From the NCBI GenBank assembly GCA_946186175.1, contig CAMHMG010000197.1:1-5584 (forward strand): DNA of 5,584 nucleotides, in the 5' to 3' direction. The translations under genes and the position numbers were made by a program. A model generated the notes under the pieces. That model had not been told where the DNA came from and made no database searches. It was given only the letters and a program-made list of their open reading frames with translations. This DNA is from an uncultured Clostridia bacterium. Its GTDB lineage: Bacteria > Bacillota > Clostridia > Lachnospirales > Lachnospiraceae. Positions 1-5,584 of this stretch are shown here, one piece after another (the first letter of the stretch is position 1; every line of letters begins with the position of its first letter).

Positions 1-1002
1 TTCTGCGCGTTTATCATATGTCAATTCTCCACCGGGTCCGCATAGTTTAAGAGCAGCTCTTTCGCAAACATTATCAACCCCTACCTGCTGCTTGACAAAT
101 TCCGACCTGTGAAAATCTCCCTCCACGCACCTTAATTCTTCAGCTGAATATGTGATAAATGAAATATCTGCTCTTTTGCTAAATGCTACAATTCCGGGTT
201 CGTCCTTTTTCACATCAATTGATGCAATTCCTGCTATCCGGTCAAGAGATATCCCTGCCTTTTGTAAATGCTTGATAATATATCTATCAATTATATCAAT
301 TTCTTTACCTTTTCTACAGCCGATTCCAATCACATATTCCTTAGGTTTAAGAATTAAGGAAGAATTAAATTCTGCATTTTCAGAGGTTATTACCACATCA
401 ACCTCATTTAACGGCGGATAATCAACAATTTTAACATAAGAAGGTATTGTACTTTTAATATCAAAATGTCCCTGTTCTATAGATATAGTTATATCTTCAC
501 CTGATAGAACTTTTGATGAGACTTTGGCTATACCGTCCTTATCAGTAATTGTAAGCTCATTGTTCTTAGCGAATAAATCTATGGCAAATCTATTGTTGAT
601 ATCCGTTGCCGTAGTTATAACAGGCTTAGCACCTGTAGCCTTACCTATAGTTGCAGCAAGCTCATTAGCACCTCCAACATGACCTGACAAAACAGGGATG
701 ACAAATTGCCCCATCTCATCCATAACCAGTACGGGAATGTCTTTTAACTTATCAGTGATATGAGGTGCAATTGCTCTTACCGCAATTCCACATGCACCTA
801 TAAATAGTATTGCATTTCTTTCCTCGAACTGTCTGCCTGACCAATCCACTATGCTGTCTTCAATATATTGGGCCAAATGGTCAGCGGAAGAATATCGTGA
901 ACATTTTGTATATATATTACAATCTATGTCACCCAATACCTTCGCAACTTTTTCCGAGAGAATAATACCCTTAGCTGTAAAGCTCATTATACTTAAAATC
1001 AT
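1..1002 (-). CDS. cbiG: Cobalt-precorrin-5A hydrolase CbiG (3' end cut by window edge)
   Basis: CbiG opens the delta-lactone ring of cobalt-precorrin-5A and releases the two-carbon fragment as acetaldehyde, giving cobalt-precorrin-5B; it is a soluble cytoplasmic enzyme. I translated this frame by hand: 334 codons without a stop, running off position 1. The N-terminal domain shows GACGIAVRAIAPHI (residues 69-82), LSGHVGGANE (105-114) and ITTATD (129-134). A less conserved central part follows. The C-terminal domain shows GIGCRKGKE (226-234) and CGPGGEL (321-327), which is normally close to the protein's end, so probably only 10-25 residues are missing. The ATG at 1002 is preferred because MILSIMSFT matches the usual CbiG opening strand; a second ATG five codons on is possible. 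It starts 5 bases after the cbiF stop, with a GGGTGAG-like ribosome site inside the end of cbiF, so translation is probably coupled. Its substrate is the CbiF product. Confidence 0.95.
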   Translation of the reverse strand, partial: MILSIMSFTAKGIILSEKVAKVLGDIDCNIYTKCSRYSSADHLAQYIEDSIVDWSGRQFEERNAILFIGACGIAVRAIAPHITDKLKDIPVLVMDEMGQFVIPVLSGHVGGANELAATIGKATGAKPVITTATDINNRFAIDLFAKNNELTITDKDGIAKVSSKVLSGEDITISIEQGHFDIKSTIPSYVKIVDYPPLNEVDVVITSENAEFNSSLILKPKEYVIGIGCRKGKEIDIIDRYIIKHLQKAGISLDRIAGIASIDVKKDEPGIVAFSKRADISFITYSAEELRCVEGDFHRSEFVKQQVGVDNVCERAALKLCGPGGELTYDKRAE

Positions 1003-1007
1003 AATAC

Positions 1008-1769
1008 TCACTCACCCTTTGCCTTACGGAATTCCGTAGAAAAATCAGCAGCATACAATCTTGATTTCTGATATCCCTGATGCGTCAAAACCTCGCCCAC
1101 CAATACGATGGCAGTCTTCGTTATTCCGTGTTCTTTGGCAGTATCATAAAGTGTACCTATAGTACATATATATACTTCTTCCTCCGGCCAGGTAGCCTTA
1201 TATACTAATGCTGCTGGAGTATTCTTGCTGTAGCCGCCATTCACTAGTTTTTCACTTAATTCCTTAAGCATGCCGGTGCTTAGATAAATGGCCATAGATG
1301 TCTGGTGCGCGGCAAAACTTTCAATACTTTCTTTTTCGGGTACTTTTGTCTTGCCTTCCATTCTTGTGATTATTAAGGACTGCGATATTCCGGGTAAGGT
1401 ATACTCCATATTGAGGGAAGCCGCCGCGCCAAAGCACGCACTCACTCCCGGGCAGCTCTCATAGCTTATGCCCAATTTATCCAGCTCGTCCATCTGCTCC
1501 CTGACAGCCCCATATATACTTGGTTCTCCGGTATGTAATCTTACAATATTTTTATTGAGTGCTTCGGATTCTTTAATAATTTCAATTACTTCTTCTAATG
1601 TCAGTTTTGAACTATCGTATATCTTACATTCTTTCTCAGCATAAACAAGTAACTGTGGGTTAACTAATGATCCTGCATATATTATTACGTCAGCCTTTTC
1701 CAATAGACGCATTCCTCTTATTGTGATCAGATCTGCTGCGCCTGTTCCTGCTCCAACAAAGTAAACCAT
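1008..1769 (-). CDS. cbiF: Cobalt-precorrin-4 C11-methyltransferase CbiF (CobM family)
   Basis: CbiF transfers a methyl group from S-adenosylmethionine to C-11 of cobalt-precorrin-4, giving cobalt-precorrin-5A, the substrate of CbiG encoded next. The protein is 253 residues, normal for the family, with the two-domain tetrapyrrole methylase layout. Visible motifs are the N-terminal VGAGTGAADLITIRG loop (5-19), YAGSLVNP (31-38), RLHTGEPSIYGAVREQMDEL (77-96), which is the family's most diagnostic stretch, PGVSACFGAAASL (107-119) and TRMEGKTKVPE (135-145). CbiL, CbiH and CbiE share the fold, but HTGEPSIYGA together with EGKTKVPE points to CbiF. The ATG at 1769 is well supported: the glycine loop begins at once after it, and AGGGGG stands 7 bases upstream (1777-1782). 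This start lies inside the end of cbiD, giving a 43-base overlap in different frames. It is co-transcribed with cbiD and cbiG. Confidence 0.96.
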   Translation of the reverse strand: MVYFVGAGTGAADLITIRGMRLLEKADVIIYAGSLVNPQLLVYAEKECKIYDSSKLTLEEVIEIIKESEALNKNIVRLHTGEPSIYGAVREQMDELDKLGISYESCPGVSACFGAAASLNMEYTLPGISQSLIITRMEGKTKVPEKESIESFAAHQTSMAIYLSTGMLKELSEKLVNGGYSKNTPAALVYKATWPEEEVYICTIGTLYDTAKEHGITKTAIVLVGEVLTHQGYQKSRLYAADFSTEFRKAKGE

Positions 1770-2845
1770 TCTTCAACCCCCTTACTTTTTGCCAGTTCTC
1801 CATATTCATTGGTATATATAATACAATCTGTCTGTAACATTCCATTAGAACGCTTTTCCATATAATAACAGATTCGATCAGAAACCGCATCCATAACCGG
1901 TTGTAATCTGCCGCTTTTCTCCAATATACGAACCGCTTCTTCTGTTGTGACACAATCTAATATATTACGAATCATCTCGGGTTCAACATGTTCTCTTATA
2001 CAGAAAGCTGAAAATATCTCCATTCTGCAATCTGCCACTTTGGAATGGGTATTCATGATGCCTCCTGCAACTTTAATTAGCTTACCGATGTGACCTGTAA
2101 GAAGCAGCTTGTTAAACCCCAATTCTACAGCCATATCAATTGTATCACCTATATAATTACTGCATTTGACACTGCGGTCAAGATCATACCTATAGGTGTT
2201 TTTCATATAATCAAGACCATAGTTGCCAGGTGAAACAGCAACATAATCAAATCCCTGAGCACGTCTTTGATTAAGCTCTACTTTGATAGTGTCAATAATT
2301 GCCTGTGTACTCATGGGTTCTACTATGCCGCTTGTACCTAAGATTGAGATTCCACCGACAATTCCAAGTCTTGGATTAAATGTACGCCTGGCCAGTTCTT
2401 TTCCGGCAGGAACAGAAATTATAACCTTAAGACTTCCTTCATAGCCTGTAAGCTTAACAACCTCAAGAACTTCTTTTTCGATCATCTGACGAGGAACGTG
2501 GTTGATTGCCGCATTACCCACGGGCTGGTCAAGTCCCGGTTTTGTAACTCTTCCAACACCCTCTCCGCCATCTATCAATATTATCTGATCCAAGTAATCT
2601 GTAAATGATACCTTTGCATATATATATGCGCCTGTAGTGATATCAGGATCGTCACCGCCATTTTTTTCAACAGCACATGAAACTTCTTTTTCACCACGGT
2701 TAATATCTTCAAGATTTGCTGTATACAATATACCTTTAGGAGTCTCTATAGTTATTTCTGTTTTAAGTTTTCCTGTAAGCAGCATAAATGTTGCTGCTTT
2801 GGCCGCTGCTGCAGCACAGCTTCCTGTGGTAAATCCGTATTTCAT
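1727..2845 (-). CDS. cbiD: Cobalt-precorrin-5B C1-methyltransferase CbiD
   Basis: CbiD methylates C-1 of cobalt-precorrin-5B with S-adenosylmethionine, giving cobalt-precorrin-6A. It is characteristic of the anaerobic route and unrelated to the tetrapyrrole methylase fold of CbiF. The 372-residue protein is full length. Motifs in order: YGFTTGSCAAAAAKAA (3-18), KNGGDDPDITTGA (61-73), GGEGVGRVTKPGLDQPVGNAAIN (93-115, partly quoted: GGEGVGRVTKPG), GIVGGISILGTSGIVEPMS (161-179) and LTGHIGKLIKVAGG (249-262) followed by NTHSKVAD (265-272). The ATG at 2845 sits directly before the conserved YGFTTG opening and is preceded by AGAGAGG at 2852-2858, whose first bases lie in the TAG stop of cbiC. The last 14 codons overlap the start of cbiF. 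CbiF, CbiG and CbiD act one after another, so three sequential steps are encoded side by side. Confidence 0.97.
   Translation of the reverse strand: MKYGFTTGSCAAAAAKAATFMLLTGKLKTEITIETPKGILYTANLEDINRGEKEVSCAVEKNGGDDPDITTGAYIYAKVSFTDYLDQIILIDGGEGVGRVTKPGLDQPVGNAAINHVPRQMIEKEVLEVVKLTGYEGSLKVIISVPAGKELARRTFNPRLGIVGGISILGTSGIVEPMSTQAIIDTIKVELNQRRAQGFDYVAVSPGNYGLDYMKNTYRYDLDRSVKCSNYIGDTIDMAVELGFNKLLLTGHIGKLIKVAGGIMNTHSKVADCRMEIFSAFCIREHVEPEMIRNILDCVTTEEAVRILEKSGRLQPVMDAVSDRICYYMEKRSNGMLQTDCIIYTNEYGELAKSKGVEEWFTLLEQEQAQQI
1777..1782 (-). promoter_or_regulatory. Ribosome binding site of cbiF inside cbiD
   Basis: On the minus strand this reads AGGGGG, 7 bases before the cbiF ATG at 1767-1769, and is the strongest Shine-Dalgarno match in the window. 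It lies within the coding sequence of cbiD and supports the early cbiF start, so the 43-base overlap is not a start-calling error. Confidence 0.7.
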
Positions 2846-2856
2846 ACAAAGCCTCT

Positions 2857-3489
2857 CTATCTTATAAGTTGATATATAAGAGCATTACATATAGCAGCTG
2901 CTATATTACTTCCGCCCTTTCTGCCTGCATTTACTATATACGGTATATCTGTTTCCATTATCATCTCTTTTGCGGCAACTACATTCACAAATCCGACCGG
3001 AACACCTATGATAAATGCTGGTATGTATGTATTTGTCTGAATCATATCATATAGCTTGATAAGCGCTGTCGGTGCATTACCTATCGCAAATATAACTGGC
3101 TTTTCAATCTCACTTGCTTTTTCCATGGAAACTACTGCTCTTGTAACTCCTCGTTCCTTAGCAATTCTCGCCACATCTTCATCTGCCATAAAACAATGTG
3201 CCTGACCGCCAAGCTTTGCAAGAGTCTTCTTGTTAATTCCTGAAAGAGCCATATTGGTATCAGTCACAATATCTGCACCTTTTGAAAGCAAGTCTTGTGC
3301 GATTGCCACTGCATCGGGTGAATATGTCATGGTGTGGGCGTAATCAAAGTCAGCGCTTGTGTGTATTACACGTTTTGTTACCATTTCCTGATCAACAGGG
3401 AGAACAATCCCTTTATCATTAAGCGTCTTAGATATTATCTCAAAACTTTTCTTTTCTATTTCTTCGGGCCGTAAATGTTCTATCTTCAT
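2857..3489 (-). CDS. cbiC: Cobalt-precorrin-8 methylmutase CbiC
   Basis: CbiC catalyses the 1,5-shift of the methyl group from C-11 to C-12, converting cobalt-precorrin-8 to cobyrinate, the last ring-forming step. At 210 residues it has the usual length for CbiC/CobH. The catalytic histidine is seen in RVIHTSADFDY as His43, the equivalent of the known active-site His of CobH. Other conserved stretches are TDTNMALSGINK (76-87), GNAPTAL (137-143), GVPVGFVNV (162-170) and GRKGGSNIAAAICNAL (189-204). The start codon overlaps the stop of cobD in an ATGA (3486-3489), typical of translational coupling. The nearest Shine-Dalgarno, AGGAGA at 3502-3507 inside cobD, is 12 bases from the ATG, somewhat long, which fits coupling. 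The stop is followed 11 bases later by cbiD. Its 3' end contains an 18-base perfect palindrome, listed separately. Confidence 0.96.
   Translation of the reverse strand: MKIEHLRPEEIEKKSFEIISKTLNDKGIVLPVDQEMVTKRVIHTSADFDYAHTMTYSPDAVAIAQDLLSKGADIVTDTNMALSGINKKTLAKLGGQAHCFMADEDVARIAKERGVTRAVVSMEKASEIEKPVIFAIGNAPTALIKLYDMIQTNTYIPAFIIGVPVGFVNVVAAKEMIMETDIPYIVNAGRKGGSNIAAAICNALIYQLIR
2889..2906. repeat. 18-base perfect palindrome near the 3' end of cbiC
   Basis: The sequence ATATAGCAG followed by CTGCTATAT is a perfect inverted repeat with no spacer, centred between 2897 and 2898. It lies inside cbiC over the conserved codons for NIAAAI (residues 195-200), about 45 bases before the cbiD start. The amino acids are a conserved part of the family, so the palindrome may be only a by-product of codon choice. 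Any role in mRNA structure is a guess. Confidence 0.25.
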
Positions 3490-4520
3490 ATATGATTAAG
3501 CTCTCCTATTGCCTTTAATAATATTTCATTTTCTTTTCTCGTTTTTATTGCAATTCTGTAATATCCTTTTGATAATCCTCTAAAATTACTGCAGTCACGA
3601 ATAAGTATTTCTTTGTCTAACAGTTGATCATACAACGGTTGATCAGTGTAGAACAAAAGAAAATTAGCCTTGCCCGGAATCACCTTAAAACCAAGCTTTA
3701 AAAGATTATCATTCATATATCTTCTTTCCGTGTCAACGTATTTGATGGTTTCATCAATAAAACCATTAAGTCCCCTACATGCTGATCCCGCCCTCTCGGC
3801 AAAGACTGAAATATTCCACTCCGGAAGCTGATTATTGATCGCGTTTAATATTGATGTATTACTGCTTATCAAATAACCTAAACGGACTCCTGGAATTGAA
3901 TATATTTTGGTAAATGCCATAATAATTATCAGATTAGGAAATGAATCTATTTCTTTGGTCATAGACAATCCTTTATCACAGAATTCAATAAAACATTCAT
4001 CCAAAACAACATATATATTTTTCATAAGACAATGTTTAAGTATTTTTAATAAACATTCTCTGCCAATCAGAGTTCCGGTCGGATTATTAGGATTGGCAAG
4101 AAACAACAGATCTACATCATCAGTTAATATAGATAATATATTTTCTTTAATACCGAAATCATTGCAATCCTTTGTTTCGTAATATATAATCTCTCCGCCA
4201 TTTGCCTTAGCAGCATGCTCATACCCATAAAATGACGGTATCGGTATCACGGTTTTTTCAGGTCTTATGGCATGTATAACCGCCATAAAAAGTTCTGAAG
4301 CACCGTTTCCAAAAAGTAAATGATCTTTCGAAACAGATAACATTTCACTTACCGCATCCGCCAACTTCTCTGACGATATATCCGGATAATTACTGCAATC
4401 ATTTACAGCTTCATGTAATGCGGCTTTTACCTTTTCCGGTACTCCAAGTGGATTGATATTTACTGAAAAATCATATTTAATTTGATTTGAATATATATCT
4501 CCTCCGTGAATTACCTTCAT
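3486..4520 (-). CDS. cobD: L-threonine-O-3-phosphate decarboxylase CobD (PLP-dependent, HisC-like)
   Basis: CobD decarboxylates L-threonine-O-3-phosphate to (R)-1-amino-2-propanol O-2-phosphate, the linker that CbiB joins to the corrin. It is a soluble fold-type I PLP enzyme related to histidinol-phosphate aminotransferase (HisC); here the protein is 344 residues. Visible features: the CobD-type opening HGGDIY (5-10), FSVNINPLGVP (18-28), GNGASELF (71-78), ANPNNPTG (142-149), the PLP-binding LDE (173-175), Lys205 in AFTKIYSIPGVRLGY as the Schiff-base lysine, and Arg322 in YYRIAIKTRKEN (320-331), which binds substrate carboxylate in this superfamily. HGGDIY plus the location next to cbiB and cbiC favours CobD over HisC. 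The residue three before the lysine is Ala202 where many relatives have Ser. The ATG at 4520 has GGGAAGG 10 bases upstream (4531-4537). In Pseudomonas nomenclature this protein is CobC, while CobD there means CbiB. Confidence 0.93.
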   Translation of the reverse strand: MKVIHGGDIYSNQIKYDFSVNINPLGVPEKVKAALHEAVNDCSNYPDISSEKLADAVSEMLSVSKDHLLFGNGASELFMAVIHAIRPEKTVIPIPSFYGYEHAAKANGGEIIYYETKDCNDFGIKENILSILTDDVDLLFLANPNNPTGTLIGRECLLKILKHCLMKNIYVVLDECFIEFCDKGLSMTKEIDSFPNLIIIMAFTKIYSIPGVRLGYLISSNTSILNAINNQLPEWNISVFAERAGSACRGLNGFIDETIKYVDTERRYMNDNLLKLGFKVIPGKANFLLFYTDQPLYDQLLDKEILIRDCSNFRGLSKGYYRIAIKTRKENEILLKAIGELNHI

Positions 4521-4530
4521 ATGTTAAAAA

Positions 4531-4537
4531 CCTTCCC
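4531..4537 (-). promoter_or_regulatory. Ribosome binding site of cobD
   Basis: On the minus strand this reads GGGAAGG and stands 10 bases before the cobD ATG (4518-4520). It shows that cobD, unlike most genes in the row, can be translated without the ribosome arriving from the preceding gene, since cbiB ends 90 bases earlier. The rest of 4521-4610 contains the dyad at 4554-4575 and an A6-TC-T6 stretch at 4539-4552 that is too weak to be a terminator. I see no convincing -35/-10 pair. Confidence 0.6.
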
Positions 4538-4553
4538 GAAAAAATCTTTTTTG

Positions 4554-4575
4554 TTGTGCTATGTACATAGTACAA
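4554..4575. promoter_or_regulatory. 22-base imperfect dyad in the cbiB-cobD gap, candidate operator
   Basis: The arms TTGTGCTATGT (4554-4564) and ACATAGTACAA (4565-4575) are inverted copies with one mismatched pair and no spacer; the central 12 bases (4559-4570) form a perfect palindrome. It lies in the only sizeable intergenic stretch, 43 bases upstream of the cobD start. A spacer-free dyad of this size resembles the site of a small dimeric repressor more than a terminator: it is AT-rich and lacks a downstream T-run in the direction of transcription. I cannot name a regulator. As RNA it could also form a weak hairpin between the two genes. Confidence 0.3.
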
Positions 4576-4610
4576 TACACAATTCATCATAAACGAATTT
4601 TAAAATAATA

Positions 4611-5584
4611 CTATAATAACACATAAGCAAGTATCAAAAAGATCAGACACATAACCTCTCCGACACATACTGTTATATACATCAAATGATTAATGCGCTT
4701 AATGTCTTCACATTCTACAGCCCTTAAAGATTCGCCGATAAAGAGCTTATCAACTGTTTTTCCAAAATAGCTTGATGGTCCAGCAAGTTTAATACCTAAG
4801 GCTCCGGCACATGCCGCTTCGGTCTGTGCGGAATTAGGACTTGAATGCTTACGGTTATCTCTCTTATAGATTTTGTAAGCATTTTTACCCGAAAAATCCT
4901 TCCCGCCAATAAATGATGCGGCTATCATGATATAAGCACTAATCCTTGAGGGAAAGTAATTTACAAAATCATCGAGCTTTGCAGCAGCCCTTCCGTAATA
5001 TAAATACTTATCATTTTTATAACCTATCATAGAGTCCATGGTATTGACAGCTTTATAAGCAAAACCAAGGATAGGACCCCCAATTGCTGTATATAACATA
5101 GGCGCAATGATTCCATCTGAAGTATTTTCTGCAACAGTCTCAACACAAGCTTTGGTTACACCTTCTATATCCAAATTTTCGGTATCTCTTCCTACGATCA
5201 TGGAAACTGCGTATCTCGCATCATTTAATGTTTTATCTTTAAGGCAATAATATACATTCATACTCTCGTCCTTCAAAGATTTTATTGCAAGAATCTGATA
5301 AGTCATAATTGTTTCAACGACCATTCCCAAATATCTGTTAAAACAATAAGCTGATATCAGGATAAATGCAGAAATTGTCACAGTACTTACCAAAACAATA
5401 ACTACGGTTAAAATTCCTCTTTTAAATTCTTTATTATCATTTCTATTTTCTAAATTACCATTTAATCTGTTATCAATTTTTGAGATCAAACTACCAATCA
5501 ATCTTATGGGATGAGGCAGAAAGTACGGATCGCCCAATATGAGATCTAATATAAAACCACAGAAAAATGCAATTATATGATACT
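4611..5584 (-). CDS. cbiB: Adenosylcobinamide-phosphate synthase CbiB (5' end cut by window edge)
   Basis: CbiB is a membrane enzyme that amidates the propionate side chain of adenosylcobyrate with (R)-1-amino-2-propanol O-2-phosphate, giving adenosylcobinamide phosphate; its co-substrate is the CobD product encoded next. The frame stays open to the right edge: 15 codons precede the TTG at 5537 and read YHIIAFFCGFILDLI, the usual first hydrophobic helix before LGDPYFLPHPIRLIG. The true start is therefore just outside, probably within about 10 codons. Counting the TTG codon as residue 1, conserved stretches are VSMIVGRDT (111-119), ETVAENTSDGIIAPMLYTAIGG (133-154; key residues E133, E137, N138, D141), KAVNTMDSMIGYKN (162-175) and HSSPNSAQTEAACAGALG (231-248). 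Hydrophobic segments at about 42-68, 145-165, 199-212 and 286-308 fit an integral membrane protein. It ends with TAG at 4611-4613, followed by the 90-base gap to cobD. In Pseudomonas nomenclature this is CobD. Confidence 0.95.
   Translation of the reverse strand, partial: YHIIAFFCGFILDLILGDPYFLPHPIRLIGSLISKIDNRLNGNLENRNDNKEFKRGILTVVIVLVSTVTISAFILISAYCFNRYLGMVVETIMTYQILAIKSLKDESMNVYYCLKDKTLNDARYAVSMIVGRDTENLDIEGVTKACVETVAENTSDGIIAPMLYTAIGGPILGFAYKAVNTMDSMIGYKNDKYLYYGRAAAKLDDFVNYFPSRISAYIMIAASFIGGKDFSGKNAYKIYKRDNRKHSSPNSAQTEAACAGALGIKLAGPSSYFGKTVDKLFIGESLRAVECEDIKRINHLMYITVCVGEVMCLIFLILAYVLL

Noticed and set aside
152..421. Plus-strand open frame of 89 codons, and similar ones at 851-1039, 2637-2867, 2869-3054 and 3907-4182.
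   Set aside because: Each lies wholly or almost wholly antisense to a well-supported cob gene, has no recognisable motif, and its length is expected by chance opposite coding DNA.
908..925. An 18-base near-repeat (17 of 18 matches) shared with 1812-1829, of the form GTATATATA-x-TACAATCT.
   Set aside because: Both copies encode similar short peptides (DCNIYT in cbiG, DCIIYT in cbiD) with AT-rich codons. The low-complexity TATATA core makes a chance match likely, and there is no third copy.
1690..1953. Minus-strand open frame of 87 codons across the cbiD-cbiF junction.
   Set aside because: It is out of frame with both genes, whose conserved motifs fully account for this stretch; its composition is rich in Arg, Lys and Trp with no family features.
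2616..2629. 14-base palindrome GCATATATATATGC.
   Set aside because: It lies inside cbiD over the codons for AYIYA and is mostly simple TA repeat, as expected from Tyr/Ile/Ala codons in an AT-rich gene.
4539..4552. A6-TC-T6 inverted repeat considered as a terminator between cbiB and cobD.
   Set aside because: The stem would be only A-T pairs with a two-base loop and no GC-rich part, and the cobD ribosome site follows at once.
4521..4610. Possible cobalamin riboswitch or internal promoter in the cbiB-cobD gap.
   Set aside because: Ninety bases are too few for a cobalamin riboswitch and no B12-box-like sequence is seen. A TATGAT hexamer is present on the minus strand but has no convincing -35 partner.

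Overview
The window is a slice of an anaerobic (early cobalt insertion) cobalamin biosynthesis operon. All genes lie on the minus strand and read from the right edge toward the left. The DNA is AT-rich, ATA codons for isoleucine are frequent, and the ribosome sites are G-rich Shine-Dalgarno type. Together with CbiD, CbiG, CbiC and a clostridial-looking CobD, this suggests an anaerobic Firmicute of class Clostridia, possibly near Lachnospiraceae. The placement comes from protein style only; no marker gene is present.

In transcription order the genes are: cbiB (5' end cut by the right edge), a 90-base gap, cobD (threonine-phosphate decarboxylase), cbiC (ATGA overlap with cobD), cbiD (11-base gap), cbiF (43-base overlap with the end of cbiD), and cbiG (5-base gap, 3' end cut by the left edge). 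Coding covers nearly everything. The only non-coding stretch of any size is 4521-4610, which holds the cobD ribosome site and a 22-base imperfect dyad. No RNA gene, riboswitch, terminator, insertion sequence, CRISPR array or tRNA was found.

The genes serve two stages. CbiF, CbiG and CbiD carry out three consecutive corrin-ring steps: C-11 methylation, lactone opening with loss of the two-carbon fragment, and C-1 methylation. CbiC performs the later methyl migration that gives cobyrinate. CobD and CbiB act after the ring is finished: CobD makes aminopropanol phosphate from threonine phosphate, and CbiB attaches it to adenosylcobyrate. Enzymes for other steps (CbiL, CbiH, CbiE/CbiT, CbiJ, CbiA, CbiP, cobalt chelatase) are not here and presumably lie outside the window.

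This is a recognisable, ordinary pathway operon; I found no evidence of an undescribed system. The points worth a second look are the dyad in the cbiB-cobD gap, the unusually long cbiD/cbiF overlap, and the true start of cbiB, which lies beyond the window.
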